Part shown: positions 40,791-50,462 of the stretch, in pieces
How the letters are laid out: every line of letters begins with the position of its first letter
How positions within the stretch are numbered: position 1 is the first letter of the stretch
Source of the DNA: Berkiella sp964496435
Lineage (GTDB): Bacteria; Pseudomonadota; Gammaproteobacteria; Berkiellales; Berkiellaceae
Reading direction: 5' to 3'
Length of the DNA stretch: 64,000 bases
NCBI GenBank assembly: GCA_964496435.1
Contig: CAZBZP010000001.1
Span: 1-64,000 of the forward strand
Notes under the pieces: model-generated
The model's database searches: none
What the model saw: the letters and a program-made list of their open reading frames with translations, nothing else
What the model was told of the DNA's origin: nothing
Program-made: the position numbers and the translations under genes

Positions 40791-41938
40791 TTACTTACCT
40801 CTAAACAATACTGGGCAACTTCTTGCGTGGCTTTAGGCTTGGCTAAATGCTTGCAAGCTTTGGCGACACTAAGACGCTTTTGTGGGTTATCAATTAAATC
40901 TTGTAATAAATCATGTAAACGCTTTGCTGTTAGCTCTGATTGCGCTAATAAAAAAGCACCATTGGTTTCGCTTAAATATTTTGCATTGAAAGTTTGATGA
41001 TCATCTACTGCAAAAGGGAATGGCACTAAAATACTACAAACACCAACACTGGCTAATTCTGAAACTGTCAGCGCACCACTACGACAGATCACAATATCCG
41101 CCCACGCATAAGCTTGGGCCATATCGTTGATAAATTCACATACATTTGCTTTAAGATAATATTTATCGTAAAGCGCACGCGTAGTTTCAAGATTATTCTT
41201 ACCTGTTTGATGGACAATCTGCGGACATTTATCCTTGGCAAATAAAGCCATCGCCTCTGGCACGACTTCATTTAAAACCTTAGCACCTTGTGAACCACCC
41301 AGAATTAATACATTAATTCTTGTCCCCTCTCGAGGGCTAGGGTGAGGGCTTGCATCTGAAACTGCTAAGATATCCCCTCGAACCGGGTTACCTGTAAACA
41401 CCACTTTTTTGGCGCTATCTGCAAACACATCAGGGAAAGCCACCATAATTCGTTTGGCAAAGCGCGATAAAATACGATTGGTCCAGCCTGCGATAGCGTT
41501 TTGCTCATGCAATACCAAAGGCAAGCCTAAAAGCCATGCAGCCAAAGCGCCTGGCCCTGCTGCATAACCGCCCATGCAAAGCACAACATTGGGACGCTCA
41601 TGCCTCAATATTTTGATGGCCTGCATAATAGCCTTGCTAATACGAAATGGGGCTAATAACCAAGACATCAAACCAGTACGTCTGATGCCCTGAATATGGA
41701 TATAAGAGATGGGGAATCCTTTTTGCGGCACCAAGCGTGCTTCAAATCCTGCGCTTGTTCCTAGCCAATGGATTTGATTGCCTTGTTCTTGTAAAAATTG
41801 TGCAACGGCAAGTGCTGGCATAACATGCCCACCTGTCCCACCGGCCATGATCATGACTTTTTTGTGATGATGTTGACGGTTATCTTTTTGACCTTCGCCC
41901 AACGGTAGTCTCCCGGCTGCGGGCAAGTCGATTTTCAT
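40787..41938 (-). CDS. murG: lipid II synthase MurG
   Basis: This glycosyltransferase adds GlcNAc to lipid I. Motifs: AGGTGGHVMPALAVA, CMGGYAAGPGALAAW, HEQNAIAGWTNR, GNPVRGDIL, LGGSQGAKVLNE and ICRSGALTVSE. The start is uncertain: ATG 41938 overlaps the ftsW end by 59 bases and gives an unusual 28-residue leader (LPAAGRLPLGEGQ), while ATG 41854 starts just before AGGTGG but has no ribosome binding site. The interdomain linker (ASPHPSPREG) is encoded by a CCCTCACCCT-type repeat (about 41320-41350). Confidence 0.95.
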   Translation of the reverse strand: MKIDLPAAGRLPLGEGQKDNRQHHHKKVMIMAGGTGGHVMPALAVAQFLQEQGNQIHWLGTSAGFEARLVPQKGFPISYIHIQGIRRTGLMSWLLAPFRISKAIMQAIKILRHERPNVVLCMGGYAAGPGALAAWLLGLPLVLHEQNAIAGWTNRILSRFAKRIMVAFPDVFADSAKKVVFTGNPVRGDILAVSDASPHPSPREGTRINVLILGGSQGAKVLNEVVPEAMALFAKDKCPQIVHQTGKNNLETTRALYDKYYLKANVCEFINDMAQAYAWADIVICRSGALTVSELASVGVCSILVPFPFAVDDHQTFNAKYLSETNGAFLLAQSELTAKRLHDLLQDLIDNPQKRLSVAKACKHLAKPKATQEVAQYCLEVSK

Positions 41939-43049
41939 AATCAACTCGCACTAATAAACCCACTGCGACAGATATCACAAGGATACTACTTCCACCATAG
42001 CTCAAAAATGGTAAGGTTAGACCTTTGGTGGGTAACACGCCCGTGTTAACACCTATGTTTATCAATGTTTGTAAACCAACCCAGAGGCTAATGCCATAAC
42101 TCATAAAAGCGGCAAAGCGATCATCGCGCTTTTGGGCATTCAAGCCAACAATCATACCACGCCAAACAAATAGGATATACAAACCGACAGTAAGCAAAGC
42201 GCCAATCAGACCCAATTCTTCTGCCAAAACAGCAAAAACGAAATCGGTATGCGCTTCAGGTAAGTAGAATAACTTTTGAATGCTACCCCCCAACCCTACA
42301 CCAAACCACTCACCACGACCAAAAGCAATGAGCGCCTGGGTTAATTGATAACCTGAATCAAACTGTCTTGACCAAGGATCTAAAAAGGAGGTAAGTCTGG
42401 CTAAACGATAAGGTGCAGAAACAGCAACGACACCTAACACACCTGCGACAACAGTGAGCAAGGCAATAAATTGCCACATGGGCACACCAGCCAAGAATAA
42501 CATGGCCAGGGAAGTGATGAGGATCACAACTGTTGCCCCAAAATCAGGCTCCAAAATTAACAAGGCACCCACAACAGAAAGTAATAACATTGGGCGCACA
42601 AAACCAGCGACTTCCTGTTTCAGTGCTTGTGTATGCCTAACGACATAACTGGACATATAAATGACAACGGCTAATTTACAGCACTCTGAAACCTGAATAC
42701 TCGTGACACCTAAATTGAGCCACCTTGCACTACCATTAACGACTTTACCGATGCCAGGTATCAATACGAGTACTAAAGAAGCCAAAGCTGCCACCATCAT
42801 GGGGCCACTTAAGCGATACCAGGTTTTGATAGGAATAGCACATATAATGGAGGCGCCAATAAGACCTGCCAACATGGCAACGCCTTGATGAAGGGTATAA
42901 TAGAAAGGGTTACCCATTTGCCGCTCGGCAACAGCGATTGAAGCAGAGGTTACCAAAGTAAGCCCTAAAGCAAATAAAGAAATAATTGCCGTCAGTAAGA
43001 TGGGATCTCTTTTTGCATTGGCAAATACTGCTGTATCTTTAAGAAACAC
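41880..43049 (-). CDS. ftsW: division septum peptidoglycan glycosyltransferase FtsW
   Basis: This 389-aa SEDS protein has ten membrane segments. It polymerises lipid II at the septum together with a class B PBP. The SEDS signature GVLPTKGLTLPFLSYGGSS lies near residue 335. Its C-terminal tail (SRETTVGRRSKR) overlaps the possible murG leader in another frame. Its normal partner FtsI is not encoded in the cluster. Confidence 0.96.
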   Translation of the reverse strand: MFLKDTAVFANAKRDPILLTAIISLFALGLTLVTSASIAVAERQMGNPFYYTLHQGVAMLAGLIGASIICAIPIKTWYRLSGPMMVAALASLVLVLIPGIGKVVNGSARWLNLGVTSIQVSECCKLAVVIYMSSYVVRHTQALKQEVAGFVRPMLLLSVVGALLILEPDFGATVVILITSLAMLFLAGVPMWQFIALLTVVAGVLGVVAVSAPYRLARLTSFLDPWSRQFDSGYQLTQALIAFGRGEWFGVGLGGSIQKLFYLPEAHTDFVFAVLAEELGLIGALLTVGLYILFVWRGMIVGLNAQKRDDRFAAFMSYGISLWVGLQTLINIGVNTGVLPTKGLTLPFLSYGGSSILVISVAVGLLVRVDYENRLARSRETTVGRRSKR

Positions 43050-44412
43050 GTTTTACTCTTTCTAAAGCAGCCTGAACACAATTCATAAATACCTCTCCAC
43101 GATGAGCAAAATGTTGGTATTGATCTAAACTGGAACAAGCTGGAGACAGTAACACCACATCTTCGGGTTGTGCACAGTCTTTTGCTAAGCTTACGGCTTC
43201 TTCCATGTCTTGTGCCAATCTTGTGGGCACCACATTATCCAGCACGTCGATAATTGTAGTCGCGTCCTTACCCATAACCACGATTTCACGGCAATATTTG
43301 GATACCAAAGGTATTAAATCATTAAAATCCGCACCCTTTCCATCTCCGCCTAAGAGCAGCACAATTTTGCCGTTTAATTGTTGTCCAATGCCTTCTAAAG
43401 CAGCAACACAAGCGCCAATATTGGTACCCTTGGAATCATTTATCCAACGTACACCATCAACTTGGGCCACCAATTGGCAACGATGCTCTAAACCTGGAAA
43501 AGTTTTTAAGGCTTCACACATACTTTCCCAAGATAAACCCACTGCATGTCCTAGCGCCAAAGCACTCAAGGCATTTGCCAAATTATGTAAACCGACTATT
43601 TTGAGCTCATCAGCAGCAATTAATTTTTTCTCACCAAAACATAGCCAGGTTTTTGCATCCACTTTTTGCAAACCAAACTCGCCGGCCAGGGGTGCATTGG
43701 TGCTAAAGAACCATTTTTTAGCATTATCTGCAATCCGATCAGAGGTGGTTAAGGGATCTTGTTTATTAATTATGACTTGGCTTGCAAAATCATGAATACG
43801 ATGCTTGGCTTTGACATAATCTTCAAAGCTGGCATATCTATCCAAATGATCGGGCGTGATGTTTAAAATAGTAGCGGCAACGGGTTTTAAGGTATGCGTT
43901 GTTTCAAGCTGAAAGCTTGATAATTCCATTACTATCAAATCCAATTCATTTAAGGCTTCATCAAAAATATCTAAAACCGGTGTGCCAATATTACCGATGA
44001 CAGCTACCTTCTTTCCTGCACTTTTGGCCATTTCGCCAACCAGTGTGGTCACGGTGCTTTTGCCATTAGCACCCGTAATAGCAACAATAGGTGCTTTATT
44101 AAAGCGGGCAAAAAGCTCGATATCACCAATTATTTGGGCACCCTTTGCCTTGGCTTGTTGAATAGGCGGAATTGCCACCGCAACACCCGGGCTTACCACC
44201 AAAGCGGTTGCTGAATTTAGCAGCTCCTGTGGCCATTGTTTGCCCGTGTAAACTTCAACATCGGGATATTGGGCTTTGAAATTAGCCAGATTGGGAGGCG
44301 ATTCGCGTGTATCCATCACAACAAAAGGTATTTGCTGCTTCTTTAAAAAGCGCACACAAGAAAGCCCTGTTGCCCCTAATCCAATAATGATATGTAAATT
44401 GTTTTTGCTCAT
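43039..44412 (-). CDS. murD: UDP-N-acetylmuramoylalanine--D-glutamate ligase MurD
   Basis: The ATG at 44412 overlaps the mraY stop (ATGA) and begins MSKNNLHIIIGLGATGLSC, giving 457 residues. An in-frame start at 44466 lies inside mraY and is rejected. The P-loop GANGKSTVTTLVGEM (near residue 114) and HRCQLV segment (near 305) are present. It adds D-Glu to UDP-MurNAc-L-Ala. It overlaps ftsW by 11 bases. Confidence 0.97.
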   Translation of the reverse strand: MSKNNLHIIIGLGATGLSCVRFLKKQQIPFVVMDTRESPPNLANFKAQYPDVEVYTGKQWPQELLNSATALVVSPGVAVAIPPIQQAKAKGAQIIGDIELFARFNKAPIVAITGANGKSTVTTLVGEMAKSAGKKVAVIGNIGTPVLDIFDEALNELDLIVMELSSFQLETTHTLKPVAATILNITPDHLDRYASFEDYVKAKHRIHDFASQVIINKQDPLTTSDRIADNAKKWFFSTNAPLAGEFGLQKVDAKTWLCFGEKKLIAADELKIVGLHNLANALSALALGHAVGLSWESMCEALKTFPGLEHRCQLVAQVDGVRWINDSKGTNIGACVAALEGIGQQLNGKIVLLLGGDGKGADFNDLIPLVSKYCREIVVMGKDATTIIDVLDNVVPTRLAQDMEEAVSLAKDCAQPEDVVLLSPACSSLDQYQHFAHRGEVFMNCVQAALERVKRVS

Positions 44413-45491
44413 CGTAATTTCAACGTTGCTAAGCCGATTAACACAAGAATAACGGTCATGATCCAAAAACGAACTATCACTTTAGGTTCTGGCCAACCGC
44501 TCAATTCAAAATGGTGATGAATGGGTGCCATTTTAAAGATACGTTGCCCCGTCAGTTTAAAGGAGGCCACTTGCAAAATAACACTGACGGTCTCCATCAC
44601 AAACACACCGCCCATGATAAACAAAACGATTTCTTGTCTTACCACCACCGCAATAATGCCAAGTGCACCGCCTAAAGCCAATGAACCTACATCGCCCATA
44701 AAAACTTGCGCAGGATAGGCGTTAAACCATAAAAACCCAAGCCCAGCACCTACCAAGGCACCACAAAAAACGCATAACTCGCCTGCCCCTTGTACATGAG
44801 GAATAGCAAGATAGTTTGCAAATTCAGTATGCCCGGCAAGATAAGCAAATACACCCAGAGCCCCACCTACCAATACGGTCGGCAAGATAGCCAAGCCATC
44901 TAAACCATCGGTGAGATTAACAGCGTTGCTGGCACCCACAACCACAAAATAAGATAAAACAATATAAAACATACCCAAGGGGATCAGCGCGTTCTTAAAG
45001 AAAGGCAACATCAAAGAGGTTTCTTGAGGGGTTGCTGCTGTAATATAAAGATAACTTACCGCCAGCAAACCAATAATAGATTGAAACAAATATTTCCATC
45101 TACCCGCTAAGCCTTTTGAATTTTTCTTGATGATCTTACGATAATCATCCACCCAACCTACAAGCCCATAGCCAAGCGTGACTAATAACACTACCCAGAA
45201 ATAACGATTGGATAAATCGCCCCACAAGAAACAGGCAACACTGATAGCAACCAGAATAATAGCGCCACCCATGGTTGGCGTACCTGCTTTGCTGTAATGA
45301 GATTGCGGACCATCTAAGCGCACTTGTTGACCCATCTGGTTGTTGCGCAACCATTTAATCATGTGCGGGCCAACCCATAGGGAAAAAATCAGCGCTGTTA
45401 ATGCCGCAAAGATTGTACGTAATGTTAGGTATTCAAATACGTGGAAGATGCGAAAATACTGCGATAAAAAATCCGCTAGCCATAAAAACAT
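44409..45491 (-). CDS. mraY: phospho-MurNAc-pentapeptide transferase MraY
   Basis: This 360-aa, ten-helix inner membrane enzyme transfers phospho-MurNAc-pentapeptide to undecaprenyl phosphate, making lipid I. Catalytic Asp residues are in GWVDDYRKI (near 114), NLTDGLDGLA (near 192) and MGDVGSLALG (near 266). The His triad is MAPIHHHFELSGW (near 323). Three bases separate it from murF. Confidence 0.98.
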   Translation of the reverse strand: MFLWLADFLSQYFRIFHVFEYLTLRTIFAALTALIFSLWVGPHMIKWLRNNQMGQQVRLDGPQSHYSKAGTPTMGGAIILVAISVACFLWGDLSNRYFWVVLLVTLGYGLVGWVDDYRKIIKKNSKGLAGRWKYLFQSIIGLLAVSYLYITAATPQETSLMLPFFKNALIPLGMFYIVLSYFVVVGASNAVNLTDGLDGLAILPTVLVGGALGVFAYLAGHTEFANYLAIPHVQGAGELCVFCGALVGAGLGFLWFNAYPAQVFMGDVGSLALGGALGIIAVVVRQEIVLFIMGGVFVMETVSVILQVASFKLTGQRIFKMAPIHHHFELSGWPEPKVIVRFWIMTVILVLIGLATLKLR

Positions 45492-45494
45492 AAC

Positions 45495-46847
45495 TTATGC
45501 CCCCTCTGCGACGAGGGCATTAGTAACGACTTCCATTTTGGCACTTCGTGAGCCCTTCACTAATATAACGGTTTGTGAATTCAAGGTTGATTTAAGATCC
45601 ATAACAAGTGCTTCTTTATCGGGATAAAATGTTGCGCCTTCGCCAAAAGCCTTAACAGCATGCTCTGTTAATTTACCAACGGCAAGCAAGCGTTCAATCC
45701 CTTTTTCTTTTGCGTTTTGACCTACGGCCACATGATAATCAATCGCATTATCACCTAACTCAGCCATATCTCCCATGACAAAGATGCGCTTGCCTTGGCA
45801 ATGCGCTAGTACGTCTATGGCTGCATTCACAGAACCTGGATTGGCGTTATAGCTATCGTCAATGATGCAGGCATCTTGCAAGCCTTTAAAACGGCGTAAT
45901 CTGCCGGGCACGCCTTGAAAGCTTTCTAATCCGCTGACAATACGTTCCAGCGGAATTGCTAAGGCAAAGCCCGCGCTAGCAGCTGCTAGCGCATTCATAA
46001 CGCTATGAATGCCTGGCGTGTTAATGGTTACTTGCTTTGCTTTATCTTTGATATGCAATGTAAAGGTAACCTGGAAAGCTTGTAAATCGATATTGGTTGC
46101 CCGAATCATTGCTTCATTCTCAATACCAAAGGTAATGGTATTGCGATTTTGAATCTGCGTATGCCACGTTTTACTAAAGGGTTCATCAACATTGACTATT
46201 GCTGTGCCCTCTTTTGGCAAAATTTCATAAATTTCAGCTTTGGCTTTAGAGACGTTTTCGATGCTACCAAAGCCCAGCAAATGCGCAGGCCTGATATTGG
46301 TGATCAAAGTTATATTGGGGCGGGCAATTCCACCCAGATATTGAATTTCTCCCATACCGCTGGCACCCATCTCAATGACGGCATACTGATAACTTGCATC
46401 TAAACCAATCAAGGTTAAGGGCAAGCCAATATGGTTATTAAAATTGCCTTTGGTTGCCAGTGTCTTGCCTTGTTGTTGGCAAATAGATTCAAGCATACCT
46501 TTGACGCTGGTTTTACCACAGCTTCCCGTTAATGCCACCATGGGTATGGGATATAAACGTCTGAAAATAGAAGCAAGCTCACCTAAAGCAATTGTTGTAT
46601 CTTTTACTTGAATAAAGGTGATGCTTTTTTCTTCTGGCGTTTGTGGCGCTCTTGCTGCCAGCACGACGGTTGCACCATTATTTATACTTGCTTCAATAAA
46701 ATCATGACCATCATGATTTTCGCCTTTAAGCGCTATAAACATTTCACCTTGTTTGATCTTACGACTATCAATATTGATAGCGGGTAATTCTCCATCAGTA
46801 CCATGGAGCACACCATGGATTTCTTTAGCAATTTCGGAAAGCTTCAC
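45495..46847 (-). CDS. murF: UDP-MurNAc-tripeptide--D-Ala-D-Ala ligase MurF
   Basis: The GTG at 46847 has GAGGA 6 bases upstream (inside the end of murE) and lies one base after the murE stop, giving 450 residues. A GTG four codons earlier is in the ribosome binding site itself. The P-loop GSCGKTSVKGML lies near residue 108, and DDSYNANPGSVNAAI near 328. It adds D-Ala-D-Ala to the tripeptide precursor. Confidence 0.96.
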   Translation of the reverse strand: MKLSEIAKEIHGVLHGTDGELPAINIDSRKIKQGEMFIALKGENHDGHDFIEASINNGATVVLAARAPQTPEEKSITFIQVKDTTIALGELASIFRRLYPIPMVALTGSCGKTSVKGMLESICQQQGKTLATKGNFNNHIGLPLTLIGLDASYQYAVIEMGASGMGEIQYLGGIARPNITLITNIRPAHLLGFGSIENVSKAKAEIYEILPKEGTAIVNVDEPFSKTWHTQIQNRNTITFGIENEAMIRATNIDLQAFQVTFTLHIKDKAKQVTINTPGIHSVMNALAAASAGFALAIPLERIVSGLESFQGVPGRLRRFKGLQDACIIDDSYNANPGSVNAAIDVLAHCQGKRIFVMGDMAELGDNAIDYHVAVGQNAKEKGIERLLAVGKLTEHAVKAFGEGATFYPDKEALVMDLKSTLNSQTVILVKGSRSAKMEVVTNALVAEGA

Positions 46848-46848
46848 T

Positions 46849-48357
46849 TTAATCCTCACTTAATAAGGTTTTGACGACTTGTACGTCACTAAATGGGAAA
46901 ATCGTATCTCCCATAATTTGATAATCTTCATGCCCTTTACCTGCAATAACAATGGTATCAACCGGCAAGGCATGCTCAATGGCATAACGAATAGCGCTAA
47001 GTCTGTCTTCTTGAACTATCACTTTTTCACTTGTAATAGCTTTAACGCCTTGTAAAATTTCATCAATGATAGCGCGTGGTTCCTCTGTTCGTGGATTATC
47101 ATTGGTAATAACCACTTTATCAGCATATTCACTTGCTATAGCGCCCATCAGGGGTCGTTTCTCTTTATCTCTATCGCCCCCACAACCAAATACGCACCAT
47201 AAACGGCGGGTACTATGCTCACGTGCGGACTTGAGCGCATTTTCTAAAGCATCAGGGGTGTGCGCATAATCAACAATAATTTGAGGGCTTTGACTGTTCC
47301 CTAAACGTTGCATGCGGCCAGGCGCAGGCATCGCAAAATGTAAGGCATCAAGCACCTTTTTAAATTCATATCCTTGCAAGCAAAGCTCTGCCAAAATACC
47401 GAGTAAATTGCTTGCGTTAAAATGCCCGAGCAAAGAGGATTGTAATAATCCTTGGCCCCAAGGTGTGTCAATTTGAAGGCGTATGCCTTTATGATCTAAA
47501 TCCATTTTCTTTGTGGTGATAGGATAAAATAAAGAAGGCCTAAGAAAAGGATAAGGTTCCATCTTCGATTGTAAGGTATAAGCTGCAACCGGCGTTTCTT
47601 TTTTCAAAACTTGCAGCATTTTTTGGCTAAAGTCAGCATCTTTGTTTACAACAGCACGCAATAGAGAATTGAATTCAAATAATTTTTGTTTTGCTTTGCC
47701 ATAGGCCAACATGGAGCCATGATAATCTAAATGATCTTGGGTTAAATTAGTAAAATGCGCGCTGCTAAAAGGAATGCTCTTTACCCTTGCTTGCATTAAT
47801 CCATGAGAAGAAACTTCCATCGTGAGCGCTTTAGCGCCCATATCAAGTAAGGCCTTTAAGCTTTTCTGTAAAGCGATAGGTTCTGGTGTGGTATAAGGAT
47901 TTTTACTTAAATCAGGAACCATCCCAATACCAATAGTGCCAACAAAAGCACAAGGTTTGCCTAGCTTGCTCAAGGCTTGTGCTAAAAGATAGCATGAAGT
48001 TGTTTTGCCATTGGTGCCGGTTATACCAATAATTTCTTCAAAGTGTTGCGCTGGGTTTTCATAGAAGCGACAGGCAATAAGATCTAGCTTCTCATCCAAG
48101 TTATTTATGTAAATTATTGGGATTTGCTGCTCGTGATAGTCCTGCGCTTCTTCAGCATTGGCTTGGGCCAAGACAGCAACTGCACCTTTTTTGATGGCAT
48201 CGGGAATATAAGTTCTGCCATCGGTATTTTTACCTGCCAGTGCAATAAAGAGATCACCAGCTTGGAGTTGCTTTGAATTGAGTGATAATCCCTTAACGAC
48301 AACATCCTGCGTCGCTGGAATATCAGATATATTTTGTAAAAGTTGTTGTAACTTCAT
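46849..48357 (-). CDS. murE: UDP-MurNAc-tripeptide synthetase MurE (meso-DAP adding)
   Basis: This 502-aa ligase adds the third residue of the stem peptide. The P-loop GTNGKTTSCYLL lies near residue 114. The substrate motif DNPR (TNDNPRTEEPRAI, near 415) indicates meso-diaminopimelate rather than lysine. The ATG at 48357 has only a weak ribosome binding site and follows ftsL by 60 bases, the place where ftsI normally lies. Confidence 0.97.
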   Translation of the reverse strand: MKLQQLLQNISDIPATQDVVVKGLSLNSKQLQAGDLFIALAGKNTDGRTYIPDAIKKGAVAVLAQANAEEAQDYHEQQIPIIYINNLDEKLDLIACRFYENPAQHFEEIIGITGTNGKTTSCYLLAQALSKLGKPCAFVGTIGIGMVPDLSKNPYTTPEPIALQKSLKALLDMGAKALTMEVSSHGLMQARVKSIPFSSAHFTNLTQDHLDYHGSMLAYGKAKQKLFEFNSLLRAVVNKDADFSQKMLQVLKKETPVAAYTLQSKMEPYPFLRPSLFYPITTKKMDLDHKGIRLQIDTPWGQGLLQSSLLGHFNASNLLGILAELCLQGYEFKKVLDALHFAMPAPGRMQRLGNSQSPQIIVDYAHTPDALENALKSAREHSTRRLWCVFGCGGDRDKEKRPLMGAIASEYADKVVITNDNPRTEEPRAIIDEILQGVKAITSEKVIVQEDRLSAIRYAIEHALPVDTIVIAGKGHEDYQIMGDTIFPFSDVQVVKTLLSED

Positions 48358-48417
48358 TATATTGTTCTTTAGCTAACTATCAACGGGATTCCCTTCCATT
48401 GCCACTTTATTGTAACA

Positions 48418-48744
48418 CTATAAATGTTTTGTATCTTCTTCGATTACAACAACGGTATTAGGTTCTGGTAATGCCATTTGTAATTGCTCTCTGGCAATTC
48501 GCTCGACCCTGGCATCACTGGACCAGGTGCCCTGCTCTAGTAGAAGTTGTCCCCATTCTACTTGAAGGGATTCAATTTCTTGGTTAAGGGTTTGTAGCTG
48601 GGTAAAGAGCAATCGGCTTTTGTGCTTATGATAAACCACCGCGATAGCAGACATAAAAACGAGGACACTTAAAAGGGCAATTCGCCAAATTCCTTTGTTA
48701 GCAGGATTTAATAATTGCTCTTGATTCTCAATGGATTTCACCAT
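48418..48744 (-). CDS. ftsL: cell division protein FtsL
   Basis: This 108-aa bitopic protein starts at ATG 48744 with AGGGA upstream. A short cytoplasmic tail, a single membrane helix (residues 21-40) and a periplasmic coiled coil (45-90, LFTQLQTLNQEIESLQVEW) are typical. FtsL with FtsB activates FtsWI. It sits between rsmH and murE. Confidence 0.92.
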   Translation of the reverse strand: MVKSIENQEQLLNPANKGIWRIALLSVLVFMSAIAVVYHKHKSRLLFTQLQTLNQEIESLQVEWGQLLLEQGTWSSDARVERIAREQLQMALPEPNTVVVIEEDTKHL

Positions 48745-48761
48745 GGCACTTCCCTGTTTTA

Positions 48762-49700
48762 TTAAGTTTGCCTCTTTTTAGCGACCCTTAAGGTTGCACT
48801 TCTGGCACGCATATTTTGAGTGACTTCATCAATCGATGGTCTTTGCCTTTTCACTACCCACTCAAAAGGTGAACAGAGATCCTTTTCTTGTATAGCAAGC
48901 CCTTTGGGCACAAACACCTTGGAGTGATCACGAAAAAACTGTTTCACTTTTCTATCTTCAAGAGAATGAAAGCTAATGATGGCAAGTCGACCTAAGGGGG
49001 CCAATAACTCCCAGGCATCATCTAATAATTGATCTATGGCTTGTAGTTCTTGATTGATATAAATGCGAATAGCTTGAAAAGTCTTGGTTGCAGGATGTTG
49101 GCCAATTTTTCGATAGGGTACGCTCTTTGCCACAATATTGGCTAATTCTAAGGTAGAGCTCAGTGGCTTTTTGGTTCTTGCCTCAACAATATTACGGGTA
49201 ATTCTTTTGGCAAAAGATTCTTCCCCATATTTTTTTAGGACATAAGTAATGTCTTCTGGTTTAGCATGATTTAACCATTTGGCAGCCGAGATCCCATTTA
49301 AGGGATCCATGCGCATATCCAGTGGTCCTTCGCGCATAAAACTAAAGCCGCGTTCAGCTTCATCCAATTGGGGAGAAGAAACACCTAAATCGAGTAAGAT
49401 ACCATTCACTTTTTTATCGATGCGTTGCTCTTTGGCAATACGATACATATCACTAAAGCAGGCATGGTGGAAAGTGACACGCTCATCAGCAAGAATGGCT
49501 TTGCCATAAGATACCGCCTGGGGATCTTTATCAAAGCAGATAAGGCGGCCATTGCTGTTTAGGCGTTTTAGAATTTCTTGGCTATGACCACCACGCCCAA
49601 AAGTGCCATCGATATAGATCCCATCTGGGACAATCTCTAGCCCTTCTAGTGCTTCTTGGAGCATGACGGGATTATGCGTGTGATGTGTTGATGTTGTCAT
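48762..49700 (-). CDS. rsmH: 16S rRNA m4C1402 methyltransferase RsmH
   Basis: This 312-aa SAM-dependent enzyme (MraW) methylates C1402 of 16S rRNA. Motifs: HNPVMLQEALEGL, DGTFGRGGHS (near residue 32), LLDLGVSSPQLDEAERGFSF (near 105) and SFHSLEDRKVK (near 242). It heads the dcw cluster. The usual first gene mraZ is missing: upstream lies an unrelated HAD gene. Confidence 0.97.
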   Translation of the reverse strand: MTTSTHHTHNPVMLQEALEGLEIVPDGIYIDGTFGRGGHSQEILKRLNSNGRLICFDKDPQAVSYGKAILADERVTFHHACFSDMYRIAKEQRIDKKVNGILLDLGVSSPQLDEAERGFSFMREGPLDMRMDPLNGISAAKWLNHAKPEDITYVLKKYGEESFAKRITRNIVEARTKKPLSSTLELANIVAKSVPYRKIGQHPATKTFQAIRIYINQELQAIDQLLDDAWELLAPLGRLAIISFHSLEDRKVKQFFRDHSKVFVPKGLAIQEKDLCSPFEWVVKRQRPSIDEVTQNMRARSATLRVAKKRQT

Positions 49701-49766
49701 AGTGCTAATGATGTTAAACAGCCATCACTATAGATTTAGTCACTGGTCTTTGTCAATGAAAGTTAT

Positions 49767-50435
49767 TCAACTGATTTTTTTCACAATCTCATTTAATGCA
49801 TGAAGGTAATCAGCTTCTGCATTCGGCGCTTTAGAGACCCTGATTGTATTTTCTTTTGGCATACCCATCTCACAGGCGATATCCAAATTACGCGTTGTAT
49901 CATCCACTAAAATCGTATCTTGAATGCCTATTTTAAAACCAAAATTTTCAAAGTGCGCTTGGGCTGCTTTGATATGTTCTGATTTTCCTAAAGGGGTAGC
50001 ATCCGGATTATTGTCACTTGGAAATCCACCCACAATACAAATTTGCCGAATATACTGTTTCGCATTTTCGCCTAAGATTGCAACCAAGGTGGGAATCACT
50101 ACTTCTGGATAAAGCGTAAATGAAACAATCGCAATTTTATGCCCATTATCAATGGCTGAAGTTATCACTTTGGCAATATGGCTAGGATTTTTAGGGCCAA
50201 TATCAGAACGCAGTAATGCTTCAATCTGTGCAAGACTTGCCCCAGCATTTTGTGGAATTGAAACAAATTGCCTTGTAATAAGGTCTTTTCTTAAAAAATG
50301 GCCATCGGCTTGCAATACTTGCACACCGGGTTCTGTGACATTGGGTAATACACCCTGACGAACTAAGCTTGCGTGAAAATGGCCTTTGACCAAGGTCATA
50401 TCGAAATCAAAACAAATTAATTTCTCATTCGCCAT
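49767..50435 (-). CDS. HAD-superfamily phosphatase-like protein
   Basis: This 222-aa protein has the HAD motifs: DFDMT at residues 9-13 (nucleophile Asp), a motif II Ser/Thr in IVSFTLYP (near 105), a lysine in PLGKSEHIK (near 150) and ILVDDTTRNLD (near 177). The cap is small and inserted after motif I. The substrate is unknown. The place in front of rsmH and next to rnpB is not one I know as conserved. The frame is intact with typical codon use. Confidence 0.8.
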   Translation of the reverse strand: MANEKLICFDFDMTLVKGHFHASLVRQGVLPNVTEPGVQVLQADGHFLRKDLITRQFVSIPQNAGASLAQIEALLRSDIGPKNPSHIAKVITSAIDNGHKIAIVSFTLYPEVVIPTLVAILGENAKQYIRQICIVGGFPSDNNPDATPLGKSEHIKAAQAHFENFGFKIGIQDTILVDDTTRNLDIACEMGMPKENTIRVSKAPNAEADYLHALNEIVKKIS

Positions 50436-50462
50436 CTAGCTATTAGCTTATAAAGGTAAGAA

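Noticed and set aside
48350..48385. TTGATA-N16-TATAAT on the minus strand just before murE
   Set aside because: The -10 box overlaps the murE start codon, so transcripts would begin inside the gene. It may be chance in an AT-rich gap.
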